Under the pieces are notes generated by a model. That model saw nothing but the letters and a program-made list of their open reading frames with translations, was not told the origin of the DNA and searched no databases. A DNA stretch of 64,000 bases from Pseudomaricurvus alcaniphilus (GTDB taxonomy: Bacteria; Pseudomonadota; Gammaproteobacteria; Pseudomonadales; Cellvibrionaceae): contig NZ_JAAOIX010000001.1 in the NCBI RefSeq assembly GCF_011440395.1, forward strand, positions 434,001 through 498,000. Direction: 5' to 3'. Shown here in pieces: positions 18,209-27,289 of the stretch. The position numbers were made by a program, and so were the translations under genes. Numbering within the stretch: the first letter of the stretch is position 1; the number at the start of each line of letters is the position of its first letter.

Positions 18209-19343
18209 ACGTCGCCAGCTCCTGGGTGCCGGGCTGGGCGGCCTCGGCCTGCTGGGCCTGGGGGCAATCGGCCTGGCCGGCGCCGGCTGGTTAGCGCCAC
18301 GCTCCCACGGCCAGCGAGCTGCTGCCGATGACCTGCTGCTGTCCGCCTGCAATGACGCCCGGGGCAATCACTGGATCGGCGGCTGGCGGGCCGACGGCGA
18401 GCCGGCGTTTCGCATTCCCGTCGCCCACCGCGCCCACGCCATCAGCTGGCGACCGGATCGCGCGCAGGCGGTGTTCTACGCCCGTCGCCCCGGCACGGAA
18501 CTCTATATCGTCGACCTCGACAGGGGCGAACTGCAGCAGCAGGTGTCCAGCCCCCCCGGTTACCACTATTACGGCCACGGGGCATTCTCCGCCGACGGCA
18601 GTCGCCTGTTCACCACCGAGAACGCCTACCAGCGCGGTCACGGTGTCATCGGTATCTACGACAGCGCCTATTACCGTCGCCTGGGCGAATTTCACTGCGG
18701 CGGTATCGGCCCGCACCAGCTGGAGTTCCTCAGTGATCAAACCACTCTGGCCATAGCCACCGGCGGTATCCTTACCCACCCGGACCAGGCGCGTGAAAAC
18801 CTCAATCCCGACACCATGCAGCCATCGCTGGCCTATCTGGACAGTCGCGACGGCAAGGTCATCGACCAGTTCCGGCCCCAGCACCACCAGATGAGCATTC
18901 GTCACCTGGCCGTGTCTGCGGATGACCGGGTGGTCATGGGGGTGCAGTTTCAAGGGGACAGCAGTGAGATATTGCCGCTGGTATTGAGTCACGGCGGTGA
19001 AGACCAATTGCAACCGATGCAGGCCGATGAACTGCACTGGCTCGGGCAAAAACAGTACATCGCCAGCGTCGCTGTAGACAGCGCCAGGCAGGTGGCCCTG
19101 ACCACATCCCCCAAGGGCAACAATATCAGCCTGTGGGACTTGTCCAACCATAGCCTGCTGCGCAGCCATAACCTTGCCGATGTCGCCGGCGCGACCTACT
19201 GCCCGGGCGCAGAACAGTTTTTAGTCAGCAACGGCCACGGCCAGGTCATCGCCATCGACGCCCGCCAACCCGACACGCTACACAACCACTTTGTTCACCG
19301 CGACTTGCGCTGGGACAATCATTTGGCCGCTGGACCTGGTTGA
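18189..19343 (+). CDS. DUF1513 family Tat-exported protein
   Basis: The 384-residue protein has a twin-arginine signal (KRRQLLGAG followed by a glycine- and leucine-rich helix), so it is exported folded. The rest resembles a beta-propeller, with repeated blades such as SWRPDRAQAVFYARRPG and HGAFSADGSRLFTTEN. DUF1513 proteins are found at the end of imelysin/di-heme operons; their activity is not known. An alternative ATG is at 18195. The 20-base overlap with the lipoprotein gene shows that it belongs to the same operon. Confidence 0.87.
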   Translation: MPMTGIKRRQLLGAGLGGLGLLGLGAIGLAGAGWLAPRSHGQRAAADDLLLSACNDARGNHWIGGWRADGEPAFRIPVAHRAHAISWRPDRAQAVFYARRPGTELYIVDLDRGELQQQVSSPPGYHYYGHGAFSADGSRLFTTENAYQRGHGVIGIYDSAYYRRLGEFHCGGIGPHQLEFLSDQTTLAIATGGILTHPDQARENLNPDTMQPSLAYLDSRDGKVIDQFRPQHHQMSIRHLAVSADDRVVMGVQFQGDSSEILPLVLSHGGEDQLQPMQADELHWLGQKQYIASVAVDSARQVALTTSPKGNNISLWDLSNHSLLRSHNLADVAGATYCPGAEQFLVSNGHGQVIAIDARQPDTLHNHFVHRDLRWDNHLAAGPG

Positions 19344-19662
19344 GCCGCAGACCGTATTTTTTTGCCTGGTGCCTGCGCTGCCCGGATTCATTTGCGCGAG
19401 CGGGCACCCTGCTGGCGGCAGTCCCTGACGACTCGGTTGTCTGGCCCTAAGCAACAGGTCGAATTCATTGCCCTGCGGATAAGCAGGGCTCGCCTGCTGT
19501 CGCCAAAGTCTATTCGCGGCGCAGCTGGATTACCCAGAGAATACTAATTACCCCTAACAACACCGATTTTCTATACAATTCAGCAAATATTTCGCGCAGC
19601 CGTGACTCACAGTTAACTTCCGCTGCCCGCAAGAAACAAGGTTACCTGTAAGGATTGTTACT
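19344..19662. other. Intergenic region
   Basis: This stretch holds a small hairpin CCCTGC-N6-GCAGGG near 19470-19487 and an AT-rich part around 19540-19590 with a TATACAAT that could serve as a -10 box for the multicopper oxidase gene. A short open frame at 19362-19547 shows no protein-like features. No gene is supported. Confidence 0.4.
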
Positions 19663-21039
19663 GTGCCCATCACCCGCCGCCAATTTTTAGCCACCGCCAT
19701 CGCCGGAGTCGCGGTTACCACCCTGCCCCACTGCACCCTGGTGGACAGCGACACTGACGACTACGACTACGTGCTGCTGGCCGAACCGGCGCCGGTGGAA
19801 ATCCTGCCCGGCACCAGCACCCCGGCGTTTACTTACAACGGCATGGCACCGGCCCCCCTGCTGCGGGTCCGCCAGGGGCAGCGGCTGCGGGTAAAGTTTA
19901 TCAATCGGCTGGGCCAGCCCAGCACCATTCACTGGCACGGCATCCGCATCGATAACGCCATGGATGGCGTGCCCTTCCTGACCCAGCCGCCGGTGCAGCA
20001 CGGCGAGAGTTTTGTCTACGATTTTCTCTGCCCGGACGCCGGCAGCTTCTGGTACCACCCTCACGTCAACAGCCTCGAGCAAATGAGCCGCGGCCTGGTG
20101 GGCGCACTGATTGTGGAAGAGGCCGAGCCGGCAGGGTTTGACCAGGATCTGGTGGTGGTGTTAAAGGATTGGCTGCTCAATGCCGACGGCAGCTTCAAGC
20201 CTTTTTCCAGCCCGCGCCAGGCCGCCCGCATGGGCACACTGGGCAACGTCAAAACCGTCAACGGGCTGCAAAAGCCGGTGTTCGAAGTTCCCGCTGGCGG
20301 CCTGGTGCGGCTGCGCCTGATCAATGTCGATAACACCCGGGTATTCGACCTCAGCCTGAAAGACTACCCGGCCCAGGTACTGGCGCTGGATGGCAACGCC
20401 ATCGCTAAACCCTACCCGCTGGATAGCCGCCCGACCGGTGCCGGCATGCGCCTCGACCTGGGTCTGGTGGCGCCCGCCGCAGTGGGCGAAGAGGTGGTGG
20501 TGTACGACCGCAAAGGCCGCTTCAACTTCGAGATTTTCCGCCTGCGCAGCGTGCCGGCGGAGCTACCCCGGCGCACGCGCATCCCCGCCCTGCCGGTCAA
20601 TCCAATTCCGGCGCCGCAGTTGGCCGAGGCGGAAGTTCTCAACTTTGTGTTCGAGTGGGAGGGCGCCCTGACGCCGGCCAACAGCGACGGCAAGGTAGAC
20701 CACAAATTCTGGATGATCAACAAGCGCGCCTGGGGGCATATGAGCGCCGACCATATACCGGCGCCACTGGCCGAGCTAAGCCTCGGCAAGACCTATATTT
20801 TTGAACTGCACAACGCCAGCCCCCACGAGCACCCGATCCACCTGCACGGCTACACCTTTACCGTCATCGGTTCTGACAAGCGCGAGATTACGCCCTACCA
20901 CACCGACACCATCCTGCTGGCCAAAAACGAGCGCGCACGCATCGCCTTTGTGGCCGACAACCCCGGCGACTGGATGTACCACTGCCATGTGATCGAGCAT
21001 ATGAAGACCGGGCTGATGGGGTATATTCGGGTGAGTTAG
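19663..21039 (+). CDS. Multicopper oxidase, CumA-like, Tat-exported
   Basis: This is a 458-residue periplasmic oxidase that would couple substrate oxidation to reduction of oxygen to water. It begins with a Tat signal (ITRRQFLATAIAGVAVTTLP) and GTG as start, with AAGGA ten bases upstream. All four copper motifs are visible: HWHGIRID, WYHPHVNS, HEHPIHLHGYTF and YHCHVIEHMKTGLM, giving type 1, 2 and 3 copper sites. The length and signal match CumA of Pseudomonas putida, linked to manganese oxidation, but laccase, cuprous or ferrous oxidase roles are equally possible. It follows the iron cluster, so a ferroxidase role is plausible by context only. Confidence 0.88.
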   Translation: MPITRRQFLATAIAGVAVTTLPHCTLVDSDTDDYDYVLLAEPAPVEILPGTSTPAFTYNGMAPAPLLRVRQGQRLRVKFINRLGQPSTIHWHGIRIDNAMDGVPFLTQPPVQHGESFVYDFLCPDAGSFWYHPHVNSLEQMSRGLVGALIVEEAEPAGFDQDLVVVLKDWLLNADGSFKPFSSPRQAARMGTLGNVKTVNGLQKPVFEVPAGGLVRLRLINVDNTRVFDLSLKDYPAQVLALDGNAIAKPYPLDSRPTGAGMRLDLGLVAPAAVGEEVVVYDRKGRFNFEIFRLRSVPAELPRRTRIPALPVNPIPAPQLAEAEVLNFVFEWEGALTPANSDGKVDHKFWMINKRAWGHMSADHIPAPLAELSLGKTYIFELHNASPHEHPIHLHGYTFTVIGSDKREITPYHTDTILLAKNERARIAFVADNPGDWMYHCHVIEHMKTGLMGYIRVS

Positions 21040-21066
21040 TGCCTCAAGCAGCTAAACAGCGGGCAC

Positions 21067-21108
21067 AAAAAAAGCCTGTAAGTTGTTGTCAGACAATAAC
21101 TTACAGGC
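21067..21108 (-). terminator. Rho-independent terminator of the tRNA operon
   Basis: On the minus strand a 16-bp stem (21108-21093 with 21089-21074, one wobble pair, loop of three) is followed by seven Ts. It lies eight bases after the tRNA-His CCA end. It also sits 35-70 bases after the oxidase stop on the plus strand, where no T-run follows. Confidence 0.9.
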
Positions 21109-21115
21109 CATTAAA

Positions 21116-21192
21116 TGGGGTGGACGATGGGACTTGAACCCACGACGACTGGAATCACAATCCAGGGCTCTACCAACTGAGCTACGCCCACC
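21116..21192 (-). tRNA. tRNA-His (GTG)
   Basis: The 77-base cloverleaf has the anticodon GTG in loop TTGTGAT and the extra 5' G (G-1) opposite discriminator C that marks tRNA-His. CCA is encoded. The sequence is close to the E. coli gene, and it is the last gene of the Pro-Arg-His operon. Confidence 0.97.
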
Positions 21193-21284
21193 ATTGATCG
21201 GTGCGGGGAATATGCGCTTCAACTTCTTCAGAAATTTGACGCAACGGGCTGAAAATCCACCGCGGACGCAATTTAACTAAAATA

Positions 21285-21361
21285 TGGCGCACCCGGCAGG
21301 ATTCGAACCTGCGACCATCCGCTTAGAAGGCGGATGCTCTATCCAACTGAGCTACGGGCGC
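21285..21361 (-). tRNA. tRNA-Arg (TCT)
   Basis: The 77-base cloverleaf has acceptor stem GCGCCCG / CGGGTGC, anticodon TCT in loop CTTCTAA, T-arm GGTTCGAATCC and an encoded CCA. It is the middle gene of the tRNA operon. Confidence 0.97.
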
Positions 21362-21488
21362 ACTGGGTATTGCCAGTTTGGCAACGGGGTGAGCCCCAGA
21401 CTCAAAGCCTTAGCCAGGCTCCTAACATTACCGGACACTTGACCCGGTGGGTCTTCACAACAGGACTGCTTGTAAAGACCGGAAATAA

Positions 21489-21565
<77 letters not shown>

Positions 21566-21600
21566 ACTGCTTCAAACCGCACGGCGGCGAAGAGGTGCGC

Positions 21601-21629
21601 ATATTACCCATGCACCGCCCCTCCGTCAA
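21601..21629 (-). promoter_or_regulatory. Sigma-70 promoter of the tRNA operon
   Basis: On the minus strand TTGACG (21629-21624), a 17-base spacer and TAATAT (21606-21601) form a near-consensus promoter. A GC-rich discriminator (GCGCACC) follows, as in stable-RNA promoters under stringent control, and an A/T-rich stretch lies upstream of the -35 box. Transcription would start about 25-30 bases before tRNA-Pro. Confidence 0.8.
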
Positions 21630-21865
21630 CGGCTTTTTGGAAAAAAATATTCAACAATTGCAGTAACTTACATTCACCATGCATTCACCACGCTGACGCC
21701 ACACAGACGCCTCCCGGGCACTGCTCAAGCCGACCCCAAGCGCCTGATTTCACAGCAAAAAGGTCAATATATTGGCTCTGGCGGCCGCTTGTGGGAGAAT
21801 AGCCGCCCTGATTTGCACCACAGCTTCAAATCTCTTTCTTTTACTACCACCTACAGGACTCATCG

Positions 21866-22711
21866 ATGTCAGCACTGGTACTGGACGGCAAGGCCCTTGC
21901 CGCAAAAACCGAGCAGGAACTCTCAGCCCGGGTCGCCGCCCTTAAGGAAAAGAGCAACGGTCAAACTCCCATCCTCGCCACCATCCTGGTAGGTGCGGAT
22001 CCCGCCTCTGCCACCTACGTGCGCATGAAAGGCAACGCCTGCACCCGCATTGGTATGGATTCCCTCAAGGTGGAACTGCCGGAGACCACCACCACCGAGG
22101 AGCTGCTGGCCAAGATCGAGGAATTAAACAGCAACCCCAATGTGCACGGCATTCTCCTGCAACACCCGGTTCCGGCACAAATCGATGAGCGCGCCTGTTT
22201 TGACGCCATCGCCCTGGAGAAGGACGTCGACGGCGTCACCTGCCTGGGCTTCGGTCGCATGAGCATGGGCGAAGAGGCCTACGGCTGCGCCACACCCAAG
22301 GGCATTATGCGCCTGCTGGAAGCCTACAATATCGAGCTGTCCGGCAAGCATGCCGTGGTAGTCGGTCGCAGCCCCATTCTGGGCAAGCCCATGGCGATGA
22401 TGCTGCTCGGTGCTAACGCCACTGTCACCATCTGTCACTCCCGCACCCGGGGGCTGGAAAATCATATCAAGCAGGCGGATATCGTCGTCGGCGCAGTGGG
22501 CAAACCGGAATTTATCAAGGCCAGCTGGATCAAGGACGGCGCGGTCGTGGTCGACGCCGGTTACCATCCCGGTGGCGTCGGTGATATCGAACTGGGTCCA
22601 TTAAAGGACCGAGTGGCCGCCTACACCCCGGTGCCCGGCGGCGTCGGCCCCATGACCATCAATACCCTGATCTACCAGTCTGTGGATTCTGGCGAAAAGA
22701 AAATCGGCTAA
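21866..22711 (+). CDS. folD: Bifunctional methylenetetrahydrofolate dehydrogenase / cyclohydrolase
   Basis: FolD interconverts 5,10-methylene-, methenyl- and 10-formyl-tetrahydrofolate in the cytoplasm. The 281-residue protein has the catalytic Lys55 in YVRMKGNAC, Gln in LLQHPVP, Asp in EKDVDG and the nucleotide-binding [11 protein letters not shown]. It differs from the common gammaproteobacterial form: QLPLP is QHPVP, PCTPxG is GCATPKG, and the C-terminal segment reads [14 protein letters not shown]. All key residues are still present, so it should be active. It lies next to the tRNA operon, as in Pseudomonas. The ATG follows CAGGA by six bases. Confidence 0.92.
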   Translation: MSALVLDGKALAAKTEQELSARVAALKEKSNGQTPILATILVGADPASATYVRMKGNACTRIGMDSLKVELPETTTTEELLAKIEELNSNPNVHGILLQHPVPAQIDERACFDAIALEKDVDGVTCLGFGRMSMGEEAYGCATPKGIMRLLEAYNIELSGKHAVVVGRSPILGKPMAMMLLGANATVTICHSRTRGLENHIKQADIVVGAVGKPEFIKASWIKDGAVVVDAGYHPGGVGDIELGPLKDRVAAYTPVPGGVGPMTINTLIYQSVDSGEKKIG

Positions 22712-22722
22712 CTGAACTCCCC

Positions 22723-23520
22723 TTGGCCGAACAACTACCCATCCTTTATCGGGATCAATGGCTGGTGGCCATCAACAAGCCCAGTGGCTTGTTGGTGCAC
22801 CGCAGCGCCATCGACCGGCACGAGACCCGCTTTGCCCTGCAGTTGCTGCGCGACCAGCTCGGCCAACGGGTCTATCCGGTGCACCGACTGGACAAACCCA
22901 CCTCCGGCGCCTTGCTGTTCGCCCTCGACCCCGACAGCGCCCGCGCGCTGAGCCAGGCCATGGAGGAACAACGAGTGCAGAAGACCTATCTCGCCGTAGT
23001 GCGTGGCTACGCCGAGCCGGCCGGATTGATCGACCACCCGCTGACTGAGGAACTGGACAAGTACAGCGACCACAAGGCGCGCCAGAACAAACCCGCCCAG
23101 GCCGCAGTTACCCGCTACCAGTGCCTCGCCACCCGGGAACTGGATGTGGCCATCGAGACCTATCCCCAGAGCCGCTACTCGCTGGTCCAGTGCCAGCCCC
23201 AAACCGGCCGCAAGCACCAGATCCGCCGTCACATGAAACACATTGGCCACCCGATTATCGGCGACGCCAAGCACGGCCGCGGCCGCCACAACCGCTATTT
23301 CAAGGATCACCTGGGCGCCGGGCGCCTGTTGTTGCACGCCGCCAGCCTGCAACTGCAGCACCCCCTCAGCCGACAGCCCCTGCAAATTACCGCACCGCTG
23401 GACCAGACCCTGCACGCACTCTTGCAGGGTTTTCAGTGGCTGGACGCCATCCCCCGGCAGTGGCACCATTCCCTGTCAACCCATGGGGATGGCCCTGGAC
23501 CAGCAAACCCCGATCAATAA
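22723..23520 (+). CDS. truC: tRNA pseudouridine(65) synthase
   Basis: TruC makes pseudouridine 65 in the T-arm region of tRNAs. The 265-residue protein is of the RluA family, with the catalytic Asp in HRLDKPTSGALLF and the usual INKPSGLLVHRS near the N-terminus. The length fits E. coli TruC (260), and QTGRKHQIRRHMKHIGHPI with GDAKHGRGRHNRYF is typical of TruC. The start is TTG, eleven bases after the folD stop, so the two genes are probably co-transcribed. The stop codon lies in the first unit of a 13-bp triple repeat. Confidence 0.87.
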   Translation: MAEQLPILYRDQWLVAINKPSGLLVHRSAIDRHETRFALQLLRDQLGQRVYPVHRLDKPTSGALLFALDPDSARALSQAMEEQRVQKTYLAVVRGYAEPAGLIDHPLTEELDKYSDHKARQNKPAQAAVTRYQCLATRELDVAIETYPQSRYSLVQCQPQTGRKHQIRRHMKHIGHPIIGDAKHGRGRHNRYFKDHLGAGRLLLHAASLQLQHPLSRQPLQITAPLDQTLHALLQGFQWLDAIPRQWHHSLSTHGDGPGPANPDQ

Positions 23521-23547
23521 ACCCGATCAATAAGCCCGAATCAATAA
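23508..23547. repeat. 13-bp triple tandem repeat over the truC stop
   Basis: Three head-to-tail units of about 13 bases (core CCCGATCAATAA, third with one inserted A) fill 23508-23547. The first unit supplies the TAA stop of truC. Such near-identical units suggest recent slippage. Confidence 0.8.
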
Positions 23548-23571
23548 CCCCTGACCAGTGAAGACACCAGC

Positions 23572-24267
23572 ATGCGCCTCGACAAATACATAAGCCAGGT
23601 CACCGACCTGTCCCGCAAGGACGTCAAGCGCTTGCTGCGCAGCGGTTGCGTGACGGTGGATCAGGCCGTGAGCAAGGACCCTGCCCTGCATATCAGCGCC
23701 GAGGCACAAGTGGCCATCGACGGTGAACTGTTGCAAGCGCCGCGGCCGCGCTACTTTATGCTGCACAAACCGGTGGGTTACGTCTGCGTCAGCAAGGACC
23801 GGGATCACCCTTCCGTGCTGGAACTGCTGGACGAACCCAACCGGGACAAGCTGCAAATCGCCGGCCGCCTCGATATCGACACCACCGGACTGGTGCTGAT
23901 TACCGATGACGGCAAGTGGAACCACGCCGTCACCTCCCCCAAACGCAGCTGCGGTAAAACCTATTATGTGACCCTGGCAACGGACATCAGCCCCGAGACC
24001 GCCGACCTGTTTGCCCAGGGCGTGCTACTCGACGGCGACCTCAAACCTACCCTGCCCGCCAGCTTGCAACAGGTCTACAGTAACGAGGCCCGGCTCACCA
24101 TCAGCGAGGGCCGCTATCACCAGGTAAAGCGCATGTTCGCCGCAGTGGGCAACCGGGTTGAGGAATTACACCGCGAGAGCGTCGGCGCCATTGTCCTTGA
24201 TGACAGCCTCGAACCGGGCGACTACCGCGAACTCAGCGCCAGCGAAATCGCCAGCGTGCAGCTGTAA
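23572..24267 (+). CDS. rsuA: 16S rRNA pseudouridine(516) synthase
   Basis: The 231-residue protein has an N-terminal S4 RNA-binding domain (MRLDKYISQVTDLSRKDVKR) and an RsuA-type catalytic domain with the active Asp in AGRLDIDTTGLVLITDDG and the C-terminal SEGRYHQVKRMFAAVGNRV. It makes pseudouridine 516 in 16S rRNA; the closely related RluE/RluB act on 23S rRNA, but full length and sequence favour RsuA. Three RNA-modification genes stand in a row here (truC, rsuA, rsmC). Confidence 0.92.
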   Translation: MRLDKYISQVTDLSRKDVKRLLRSGCVTVDQAVSKDPALHISAEAQVAIDGELLQAPRPRYFMLHKPVGYVCVSKDRDHPSVLELLDEPNRDKLQIAGRLDIDTTGLVLITDDGKWNHAVTSPKRSCGKTYYVTLATDISPETADLFAQGVLLDGDLKPTLPASLQQVYSNEARLTISEGRYHQVKRMFAAVGNRVEELHRESVGAIVLDDSLEPGDYRELSASEIASVQL

Positions 24268-24306
24268 AAGTGCTGTGGCACTGCCCATCATCAACCCGGC
24301 TATTCT

Positions 24307-25356
24307 ATGACTGACGCCAGCTTTCGCATCATTGCCCCTTACTTGCACGACCAGGCTCTGCAGACACTGTGCTTTGCCGATGAAAACCTGCTCACCAGCG
24401 CGGCCGACCTCCAGCCGGGGTCACAACTGCTTATCATCAGCAACCGCTTTGATGTCTACAGCGCCTGCAAGGCCCAGGGCTTGAATGCGGAATTTAGCGA
24501 TTACGATTGCAGCCGGCTACCTCCCGCCAGCTTCGACCGCATCGTCTACCGGGTCTCGAAGGAGAAGCCGGTGGTGCACTACCTCATCAACCTCGCACTG
24601 GGGTTGCTGAAAGTGGATGCTGAATTGATCCTGGCCGGGGAAAAAGGCGATGGCATCAAGACCTACGCCGACAAGGCCGGCAAGCTGTTCGGTACTAAAG
24701 CCGCCGCCCAAAAACACGGCAACAGCTACCTGGCCCGTATCCGCAAAACGTCCGGCGCCGGCAGCGGCACGGCGCTGGACGATCGCGATTACGAAACGGC
24801 GCGAGTCATAGCCGAGCTGGATGGCCAACCTGTAGTTAGCAAACCGGGGCTGTTTGGCTGGGACAAGATCGACGCCGGCAGCGAGTTCCTGGTCACCGTG
24901 GCCGCCGATTACCTGGCCGCCAACCAAATGCAGCCCGGCTCCCTGCTCGACCTGGGCTGCGGCTATGGTTACCTGACCCTGTGCAGCGCCGGCTGGTCTT
25001 CGCTGCGCGAGCGCTGGGCCACTGACAACAATGCCGCGGCCATTCACTGCGCGCAGTTGAATGCCGACGCCTTCGGGCTGCCGGTCAACCTCAGTGCCGA
25101 CGATTGCGGTGCCCGCATCCAAAGCCAGTTTGACTTGATCCTCTGCAACCCACCCTTCCACCAGGGTTTCTCCGTCGATGCTGCACTGACGGAAAAGTTT
25201 CTTCGCCACAGCCGCCAACGACTGTCTCGCGGCGGAGTTGCCCTGTTTGTGGTCAACCAGTTTATCCCTCTGGAGCGCCTCGCCACACGCCACTATAGCG
25301 GTGTTGAACAATTGGCCAGCAATGGCAAATTCAAAGTGCTGGCGCTGCGGCCATAG
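24307..25356 (+). CDS. rsmC: 16S rRNA (guanine1207-N2)-methyltransferase
   Basis: RsmC methylates G1207 of 16S rRNA in the 30S subunit. The 349-residue protein has the duplicated RsmC layout: a degenerate N-terminal methyltransferase-like domain and an active C-terminal one. Landmarks are SKPGLFGWDKIDAGS, the SAM-binding LLDLGCGYGYLTL and the catalytic NPPFHQGF motif near residue 280. RlmG shares this layout but is usually longer. It lies 40 bases after rsuA and converges with the gene at 25426. Confidence 0.88.
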   Translation: MTDASFRIIAPYLHDQALQTLCFADENLLTSAADLQPGSQLLIISNRFDVYSACKAQGLNAEFSDYDCSRLPPASFDRIVYRVSKEKPVVHYLINLALGLLKVDAELILAGEKGDGIKTYADKAGKLFGTKAAAQKHGNSYLARIRKTSGAGSGTALDDRDYETARVIAELDGQPVVSKPGLFGWDKIDAGSEFLVTVAADYLAANQMQPGSLLDLGCGYGYLTLCSAGWSSLRERWATDNNAAAIHCAQLNADAFGLPVNLSADDCGARIQSQFDLILCNPPFHQGFSVDAALTEKFLRHSRQRLSRGGVALFVVNQFIPLERLATRHYSGVEQLASNGKFKVLALRP

Positions 25357-25425
25357 CCTGTAGCCATAGACTAGAGCTATAGACAATCCACACTGGAGAA
25401 GCTGAGCGGCAGCACCTGCCCGGGA

Positions 25426-26193
25426 TCAGATTTTCGCCACCCTGAAGTTCAAACGACAGCTTGAGCGGCCCTGGTCCAGCTGCTTGAACTGCTGCAGATG
25501 GTGCCGGAACTGGGCCAGACTGGTCGGCTGCCGGGTAAACAGCCCCACCGCATTCTCGTACAGGGGCGTCGAGAAACGCAGGCGCTGCTGCCAGCTGCCC
25601 GCGAATTCCGGATCCGCAAGCCAGGCACTGCCAGCCAGCCCCGCCGGAGTATCGAAGTTCATAACCAGCGAGCCGTCGCTGGCCAAGCGGCGCTGCAACA
25701 GTCGACACCAGCCGGGCTCTGCCGCCACCGCCCGCGCAGGTATACCGTCCATATCACCGAACAGATCATCGATTATCAGATCGAATTTTGGCCCGCGGTA
25801 TGCCTTTAGCCAAGCCACCGCATCCGCTTCATACAACTGAAAGCACTTTCCTTTTACCTCAAAAAAGCGCCGCGCCACCTGCAGGTGCACCGGGTTCAAT
25901 TCAACCCCGGTAATACTGGCCGGCTGCAGGAAATGCTGCAGCTGTTTCAACACCGCACCGCCCCCTACGCCCAGCACCAGTACCCGTTGCAACGCACCGG
26001 GCGGGTGGAAAAACGCCGGCAATAGCAGCAGATCCCACACCGATCCGGCCGCCGGGTAGTGGGGGTTGTACTGGCTGTGAAACACCCCATTGGTGTACAG
26101 GCGCCGGCTGCGGCCGGCGCTGCGCACCTGGTAGACATCGATATTGTGCGGCTGCGCGCTGCTGGCACTGCGCTTTTCCCAGATAACCGCCAT
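25426..26193 (-). CDS. Spermidine synthase-like methyltransferase-fold protein
   Basis: The protein has about 255 residues with a Rossmann fold of the polyamine synthase type: LVLGVGGGAVLKQL for nucleotide binding, TGVELNPVHLQVA after it, and DLIIDDLFGD where aminopropyltransferases have their catalytic acids. The N-terminus lacks the full polyamine-binding domain, so true spermidine synthase activity is doubtful. The ATG at 26193 is used because it lies one base after the TGA of the upstream DnaJ-type gene (tight coupling), although the frame is open to 26271. Confidence 0.7.
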   Translation of the reverse strand: MAVIWEKRSASSAQPHNIDVYQVRSAGRSRRLYTNGVFHSQYNPHYPAAGSVWDLLLLPAFFHPPGALQRVLVLGVGGGAVLKQLQHFLQPASITGVELNPVHLQVARRFFEVKGKCFQLYEADAVAWLKAYRGPKFDLIIDDLFGDMDGIPARAVAAEPGWCRLLQRRLASDGSLVMNFDTPAGLAGSAWLADPEFAGSWQQRLRFSTPLYENAVGLFTRQPTSLAQFRHHLQQFKQLDQGRSSCRLNFRVAKI

Positions 26194-26194
26194 A

Positions 26195-26800
26195 TCAGCC
26201 AGACTCACCAAAGAAGGCCTTGAGCCGGGTAAAGGCCGCCTGCAAACGGGTAAACTGCTGCTGGTCACCACCGCGGTCCGGATGGCACTCCATGGCCAGG
26301 CGCCGGTAACGCTGCTTGATCAAAAGCCAATTGCCAAGGTCCCGAGGGTCCAGCGACTCCAGTCCGAGCACCGCCAGCGCTTGCAGCACATCATCCCGGC
26401 CCATATACCGGCGCCAGAAGGAACCCAGCAACTCGTCAACCGAGTCGCTGGTTGCCGCACTAAAATTGTTCCAGTCGAGATAATAGTCGGCCATACAAAC
26501 GGAGGCCAAACCGGCTACCTCCGAGGAATTTTCACTCTGGCCCCGGGCCGGCAGCAGCGCAATTTCCAGCGCCGAAATGGACAGCAGGCCACGCCCGCCG
26601 GAGCGATAGCTGGCCTGCAACTGGTAGAGCCCGTTCATCAGCAGGAAATGCGCTTGAAACAACCCCAGCGGCTCGCTACTGTAATCCCGCGCCAACACAC
26701 CTTCGCTCACCATCCGGCTTAGCAGTTGGTGTTCCGACGCCGGCAGCAGGTCATCCTCTTCGATCAGTTTTCGCAAAGTACCCAGCAACGGATTGAGCAC
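26195..26800 (-). CDS. DnaJ-related protein with C-terminal J domain
   Basis: The 201-residue protein has an N-terminal helical region (residues 1-140) of the DNAJ_related type and a C-terminal J domain with the HPD motif in MECHPDRGGDQQQFTRLQAA. J domains stimulate DnaK-type ATPases, so this is probably a specialised DnaK partner in the cytoplasm. Glycine/Phe-rich and zinc-finger parts of true DnaJ are absent. It is transcribed with the spermidine synthase-like gene. Confidence 0.82.
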   Translation of the reverse strand: MLNPLLGTLRKLIEEDDLLPASEHQLLSRMVSEGVLARDYSSEPLGLFQAHFLLMNGLYQLQASYRSGGRGLLSISALEIALLPARGQSENSSEVAGLASVCMADYYLDWNNFSAATSDSVDELLGSFWRRYMGRDDVLQALAVLGLESLDPRDLGNWLLIKQRYRRLAMECHPDRGGDQQQFTRLQAAFTRLKAFFGESG

Positions 26801-26894
26801 GGGTTATGTTTCCTCGCTGGCCCAAAAGTAACGGTGACCTGATCACCGCCTGTGTTTATAATTGCTGCCTAATCCTACAGCAAGAGCCTTATCC

Positions 26895-27176
26895 ATGTTT
26901 AAAACCAACGACTATTTTGGCGGCAAAGTTAAATCCATTGCATTTCAAACCGAAACCCTGCCCGCCACCATCGGCGTTATGGCTCGGGGCGAATACAAGT
27001 TTGGCACCAACCAGAAAGAAAAAATGACCGTCACCAGCGGCTCCCTCACGGTCCAGCTGCCCGGCTCTGCCGACTGGCAAACTTTCACCGCCGGCGAGAG
27101 CTTCGAAATCGCCGCCAACGAGGTTTTCCTGGTTCGGGCCGACGTGGAGAGTTCCTACCTCTGCCTCTACGGCTAA
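26895..27176 (+). CDS. ppnP: Pyrimidine/purine nucleoside phosphorylase
   Basis: The 93-residue cupin of the DUF1255 family matches PpnP (YaiE) of E. coli in length (94) and in the motifs MFKTNDYFGGKVKSIAFQ and GVMARGEYKFGTNQKE. It splits nucleosides with phosphate into base and ribose-1-phosphate. The frame is open to 26862, but the family start is the ATG at 26895. Confidence 0.9.
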   Translation: MFKTNDYFGGKVKSIAFQTETLPATIGVMARGEYKFGTNQKEKMTVTSGSLTVQLPGSADWQTFTAGESFEIAANEVFLVRADVESSYLCLYG

Positions 27177-27289
27177 GCGCCGACCAATTTTCGCTACCGC
27201 GCTGGCAGCTGACGATCGAGCAACAGCTGTCAGCGCCAACTGTGCTATATTTGCCGAGTAATACCAATAACAAGCAATGAGGATCTTGC

